Assembly: GCF_004366355.1 (NCBI RefSeq)
Contig: NZ_SODV01000002.1
Location: forward strand, 784,768-848,767
Origin: Dinghuibacter silviterrae
GTDB taxonomy: Bacteria; Bacteroidota; Bacteroidia; Chitinophagales; Chitinophagaceae
DNA length: 64,000 bases
Reading direction: 5' to 3'
The notes beneath the pieces are model-generated. The model was given only the letters and a program-made list of their open reading frames with translations. It ran no database searches and had not been told where the DNA came from. Positions 60,825 to 64,000 of the stretch are shown here, piece after piece (the first letter of the stretch is position 1; the number at the start of each line of letters is the position of its first letter). A program made the translations under genes and the position numbers.

Positions 60825-61712
60825 ATGGTCAATTATTACCGTTATCTCCCCATCAGCGAGGGCGATCAGTACTGGGGCCTGTCCATCCTGAATGCCGGAA
60901 GTACGCGGATACCCGCCCACCGGGACTATCCCTACCGGCAGCACCCCAGTGATCACTATTTCACCTGGAATAAAGGACGGGTATTGCAGGAGTACCAGGT
61001 CATTTATATTGCCGGGGGCGAAGGTTCGTTCGAGTCTACCCACGTTCCTGAAACCGCTGTCCCTCCGGGAACGGTGATCCTGCTTTTTCCTGGAGAATGG
61101 CACCGTTTCAAACCTGCGACGCGGACGGGGTGGGATGAATATTGGGTGGGGTTCAGGGGCGAAGTGGCGGATAACCTCGTCAAAAGAAAATTTTTTGACA
61201 CATCCATGGCGTTGCTGCCTGTTGGATACAGCGCAGCGGTCGTGGACCTGTTTTCCGCGATCATCGACCAAACCCGTACGGAGCGGCCGGGCTATCAACC
61301 TTATGCCGCCGGCATCCTGCTTCACCTGCTTGGTTACGTCTTTTCCCAGACCAGGCAACAATCGTTTGGCGATACGGATGGGATAAAAAATAAGATGGAG
61401 CACGCGATTATGCTGTTGCGAAGCAAGATCGACGAAGACGTCAGCATCCGGGAAATCGCAGAGCAGTTGAATGTCAGCTATGCCTGGTTCCGGAAGTGGT
61501 TTAAGCTATACACCGGCCTGGCGCCGCAGCAATATGTGATCCAATTGAAAATGGACAAGGCAAAAGCCCTGCTGGCCGATTCCGGCAATACCATCAAAGG
61601 GATTGCGTACCAGCTTCGCTTCGAACACCCCTTGTATTTTTCAAAGCTCTTTAAGGAAAAGGTGGGTGTTTCGCCGGAAAGCTATAGGAAGAATCATGCA
61701 AACCAATGCTGA
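60825..61712 (+). CDS. AraC family transcriptional regulator
   Basis: A 295-residue regulator starting at 60825 (MVNYYRYLPISEGDQYWGL), two bases after the isomerase stop. The N-terminal AraC-type arabinose-binding-like cupin contains YQVIYIAGGEGSFES and GTVILLFPGEWHRFKP. The C-terminal double helix-turn-helix covers VSIREIAEQLNVSYAWFRKWFKLYTGLAPQQYV and IKGIAYQLRFEHPLYFSKLFKEKVGVSPESYR. Its place after a sugar isomerase and opposite a glycosidase suggests control of sugar use. It overlaps the phosphotransferase gene by 17 bp. Confidence 0.94.
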   Translation: MVNYYRYLPISEGDQYWGLSILNAGSTRIPAHRDYPYRQHPSDHYFTWNKGRVLQEYQVIYIAGGEGSFESTHVPETAVPPGTVILLFPGEWHRFKPATRTGWDEYWVGFRGEVADNLVKRKFFDTSMALLPVGYSAAVVDLFSAIIDQTRTERPGYQPYAAGILLHLLGYVFSQTRQQSFGDTDGIKNKMEHAIMLLRSKIDEDVSIREIAEQLNVSYAWFRKWFKLYTGLAPQQYVIQLKMDKAKALLADSGNTIKGIAYQLRFEHPLYFSKLFKEKVGVSPESYRKNHANQC

Positions 61713-62583
61713 AATGCTGCCACCCCAGTATCTCCTGGATATCGTGGAAGATATGGTCGGTAAAAAATCCACCCGCTGGACCGTCCCCGACTGCGGCCTC
61801 TCCGCCGCACTCAGATATTCCGTGCAGTTCGAAGACAACAGCCGGGTTTTTGTCAAAGCGGCGACAGACGATGACACGGAGGAATGGCTGCGGACAGAAC
61901 ATTTTGTACTATCCTCCCTTCGGGAATCGTTTATACCCCATGTTATTGGGTGGGTCGATACGCCTCCCGTCCTGATCAGCCAGGACCTTAGCCATGCTTA
62001 TTGGCCCGCAAGCCATGGCGGAACGACCTGGCGGGCGGGCGATATGGAACTTTTACTGGATGGGCTAAAAGTGCTCTCCTCTGTACCGGCGCCACCGGGC
62101 CTGCAAGAATTACAAAACCGGAAAACGTCCATTTGGTCTCGCATCGCGGGCGATCCTGAGGCATTGCTGCGCTTGAAGATTTGCCCGGAAAGCTGGCTGG
62201 AGCAATCGATCGATGCGTTGATCAAAGCGGAAGTCAGCCTCGATGTAACCGGCGAACAGCTCGTTCATGGAGATGTCCGAAGCGATAATATTTGCTTTTT
62301 GGATGGGCAGATCGTTTTTGTCGACTGGAGCCATGCGTCACGGGGTTACGGACGGCACGACCTGGCCACTTTACTGCCCACGCTTCATCTGGAAGGTGGA
62401 CCTGCTCCCTATCTGGTGATGCCTGATGGAGGGGGCGAAGCGGCCATGGGTTGTGCGGGGCATATTTATCGTTTGTCCGCCGATCGCCAGATGCCCGATT
62501 GGTTAAAGAATGTGTTTAAACGGCTTATTGCTATCGAGCTGCAATGGGCGGCTCAATGCCTGGAATTAGATGCGCCGTTTTGA
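61696..62583 (+). CDS. aminoglycoside phosphotransferase/choline kinase-like protein
   Basis: A 295-residue kinase-fold protein. The start at 61696 overlaps the AraC stop. The Brenner motif is [14 protein letters not shown] (catalytic Asp193) and the metal-binding segment is [12 protein letters not shown]. The N-lobe carries VFVKAATDD with the ATP-binding Lys. Members phosphorylate antibiotics, choline, sugars or amino acids; the substrate here is unknown. Coupling to an AraC gene and an isomerase could mean a sugar kinase role. It overlaps the convergent NRPS gene by 31 bp. Confidence 0.85.
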   Translation: MQTNAEMLPPQYLLDIVEDMVGKKSTRWTVPDCGLSAALRYSVQFEDNSRVFVKAATDDDTEEWLRTEHFVLSSLRESFIPHVIGWVDTPPVLISQDLSHAYWPASHGGTTWRAGDMELLLDGLKVLSSVPAPPGLQELQNRKTSIWSRIAGDPEALLRLKICPESWLEQSIDALIKAEVSLDVTGEQLVHGDVRSDNICFLDGQIVFVDWSHASRGYGRHDLATLLPTLHLEGGPAPYLVMPDGGGEAAMGCAGHIYRLSADRQMPDWLKNVFKRLIAIELQWAAQCLELDAPF

Positions 62584-64000
62584 TCAAGAATTCGCTGTAG
62601 CAACCGGGCTACCTCCACGTCATTGGGCGACTGCAGAAGGTTATGATGGTCACCCGGCACTTCCGTAATACGGACGCCCTTTTTTAAGAAGGGCTTCCAT
62701 CCCATGTAGACAGGGTCGTAAATAAATTCGTCGCGTTTTTTGGCCCGGAAGAGTTCCAGAACATCGGTCTCATTGACTTGCAGACGATAGTTGATATTGG
62801 CCTCCTTCAAGGCCGCAACGATCTCCCCAACCACCCCCTCCGGGTTTTTCGAACCCGTTTTTCCCCGGCGCGCAAACCCCAGTTTCGTTTTCCAATGAAA
62901 TTGTACAGCGGAGCGGGGATCTTTTAGAAATGCCCCCAGGTAAAAAAGGAACTTGCGTGGTTGCTGCATTATTTTGTACATCAGCCCGACGTCGGGGTGT
63001 TTGTCTCCGACATACGTATCAAAGACTGCCAGCAATTTGAGCTCCCGCCCCAGGGCCCTGAGCTGTCTGGCCATTTCGAAGACGATCAGTCCACCCATGG
63101 AATAGCCCGCCAGGCAATAGGGACCGGTGGCATTGTGGGTAAGGATTTCCTCGATATATGAGGCCGCGATTTCTTCCATCGTGCGCTGGGGTTTTACTTC
63201 CCCATTCAGTCCCCGCGCCTGTATCCCAAACACCGGTTGTTCCGGGTCCAGTTGCCGCGCCAGGCCATGGAAAATCATGACTTCGAGGCCAAGCCCGTGC
63301 ACGATATACAGGGGTGGTTTGGTACCAGTGGGTTTGATGGGCACCAACGAACCCCAATACACGCCTTCCTCCGACTCCAGCAACCGGGCGAGTTGCCCGA
63401 TCGTGGGCGCCTTGAAGAGGGAGGCGATGGGCAACTTTTTCCCAAGCCGTTCTTCCAGCATGGTCATCATCACCAAAGCAATGAGGGAATGGCCACCCAG
63501 GTCAAAAAAATCATCGTCTACGTCGATCTCCTCTATGTCGAGAACGGTTTGCCAAACCTCGGCCACTTCTTTTTCAAGACGCGTACGCGGGGGCTTGTGG
63601 CTGTGCCCTATGGCATTGCCCTTGGGCGTTTTCAACAAGGCGTTGCGGTCGACCTTGCCGCTGGGGGAGAGGGGCATTTCTTTTATAGGTACATAGAAAG
63701 GAGGGACCATGTAAGACGGCAGGGATTTTTTTAGCGTTTGCTGCCAGGCAATGACCTGGCCCTTCGAAAGGGCTTCCCATTCCGTTACGAGATAGGCAAC
63801 GAGCTGCGGCTCTCCCGGCTGATCTTCCCGGGTGACCACCACCGCTTCTTTTACGCCTTCTAATTGGCGCAACTGATCTTCAATTTCGCCCAGCTCGATC
63901 CGGTAACCCCGGATCTTGACCTGCTGGTCCGCCCTTCCGAGGTATTCAATGTCGCCCTGCTGTGACCACTGGCCAAGGTCTCCCGTGCGGTACATCCAGT
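62553..64000 (-). CDS. nonribosomal peptide synthetase, C-terminal part (A-PCP-TE), 5' end beyond the window
   Basis: About 482 residues of the end of a larger synthetase; the frame stays open to the right edge. Adenylation motifs seen are A7 YRTGDL, A8 [15 protein letters not shown]9 LPSYMVP and A10 [10 protein letters not shown] peptidyl carrier follows ([12 protein letters not shown], phosphopantetheine Ser at 63486-63488), then a type I thioesterase ([10 protein letters not shown], Ser at 63099-63101; final His in GDHHNLLQ). A terminal thioesterase means this is the last module, releasing the peptide by hydrolysis or cyclisation. The A-domain specificity residues are outside the window. 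Confidence 0.95.
   Translation of the reverse strand, partial: WMYRTGDLGQWSQQGDIEYLGRADQQVKIRGYRIELGEIEDQLRQLEGVKEAVVVTREDQPGEPQLVAYLVTEWEALSKGQVIAWQQTLKKSLPSYMVPPFYVPIKEMPLSPSGKVDRNALLKTPKGNAIGHSHKPPRTRLEKEVAEVWQTVLDIEEIDVDDDFFDLGGHSLIALVMMTMLEERLGKKLPIASLFKAPTIGQLARLLESEEGVYWGSLVPIKPTGTKPPLYIVHGLGLEVMIFHGLARQLDPEQPVFGIQARGLNGEVKPQRTMEEIAASYIEEILTHNATGPYCLAGYSMGGLIVFEMARQLRALGRELKLLAVFDTYVGDKHPDVGLMYKIMQQPRKFLFYLGAFLKDPRSAVQFHWKTKLGFARRGKTGSKNPEGVVGEIVAALKEANINYRLQVNETDVLELFRAKKRDEFIYDPVYMGWKPFLKKGVRITEVPGDHHNLLQSPNDVEVARLLQRILDQNGASNSRH

Noticed and set aside
62553-64000. Complete stand-alone NRPS-like enzyme
   Set aside because: The frame is open at the right edge and begins inside the adenylation domain at motif A7, so only the last part of a larger protein is visible.

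Overview
The window looks like a chromosomal segment of a fairly GC-rich Bacteroidota, most likely family Chitinophagaceae. Signs of this are a C-terminal type IX secretion sorting domain, TAnnTTTG-type promoters with a TTTG/TTG box 18-19 bp upstream, near absence of Shine-Dalgarno signals, lineage-typical families (DUF3667, DUF3050, FtsX-like permeases, TPR-fused histidine kinases) and a tmRNA whose tag reads GESNFAMAA. No replication origin, CRISPR array, insertion sequence or phage gene was recognised.

Layout. (1) 1-16.4 kb: one tightly coupled glycan-degradation operon on the + strand, mostly with ATGA start/stop overlaps: two GH92 alpha-mannosidases (the first cut by the window edge), a GH2 with an inserted discoidin domain, a sialate O-acetylesterase-type esterase, a GH38 alpha-mannosidase, an SGNH/GDSL hydrolase, an apolipoprotein N-acyltransferase homologue and a T9SS-secreted protein, ending at a clear terminator. 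The enzyme set points to a mannose-rich (N-glycan-like) substrate. Several of these genes carry GC-rich low-complexity in-frame inserts, one of which is a near-perfect 20-bp hairpin. (2) 16.4-21.5 kb: small envelope proteins, a beta-lactamase-fold hydrolase with a TPR tail, and tRNA-Leu(TAA) and tRNA-Gly(GCC). (3) 21.5-36.0 kb: housekeeping genes: DUF3667 membrane protein, mazG, a very large sensor kinase, a PolX-like protein with altered polymerase residues, a histone H1-like protein, rpmA/rplU, a GH3-family acyl-adenylating enzyme, dxr, rseP and a membrane-anchored MutS-like ATPase. (4) 36.0-39.3 kb: the tmRNA gene followed by an FtsX-like permease and then a degenerate copy of the tmRNA 3' end plus terminator, resembling an integration footprint. 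(5) 39.3-46 kb: PII and ammonium transporter, a GH71/99-like glycosidase, a PLP enzyme paired with a DUF3050 (haem-oxygenase-like) protein, and a TetR regulator with matching inverted repeats in front of itself and of a metallo-beta-lactamase-fold hydrolase. (6) 46-52.5 kb: a sigma-54 response regulator with its TPR histidine kinase, then small enzymes. (7) 52.5-62.6 kb: an Lrp regulator divergent from a PLP histidine decarboxylase, an aldo/keto reductase, AraC regulators, a GH39-like glycosidase, a sugar-isomerase-like protein and a phosphotransferase. Here an amidohydrolase and an AraC gene appear to have been joined by a deletion. (8) 62.5-64 kb: the terminal A-PCP-thioesterase part of a nonribosomal peptide synthetase that continues past the right edge.

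The best candidates for something not yet described are the PLP/DUF3050 pair, the hairpin-bearing in-frame inserts of the mannosidase operon, and the tmRNA-flanked permease segment. All functional calls come from reading motifs; no database search or structure prediction was run.
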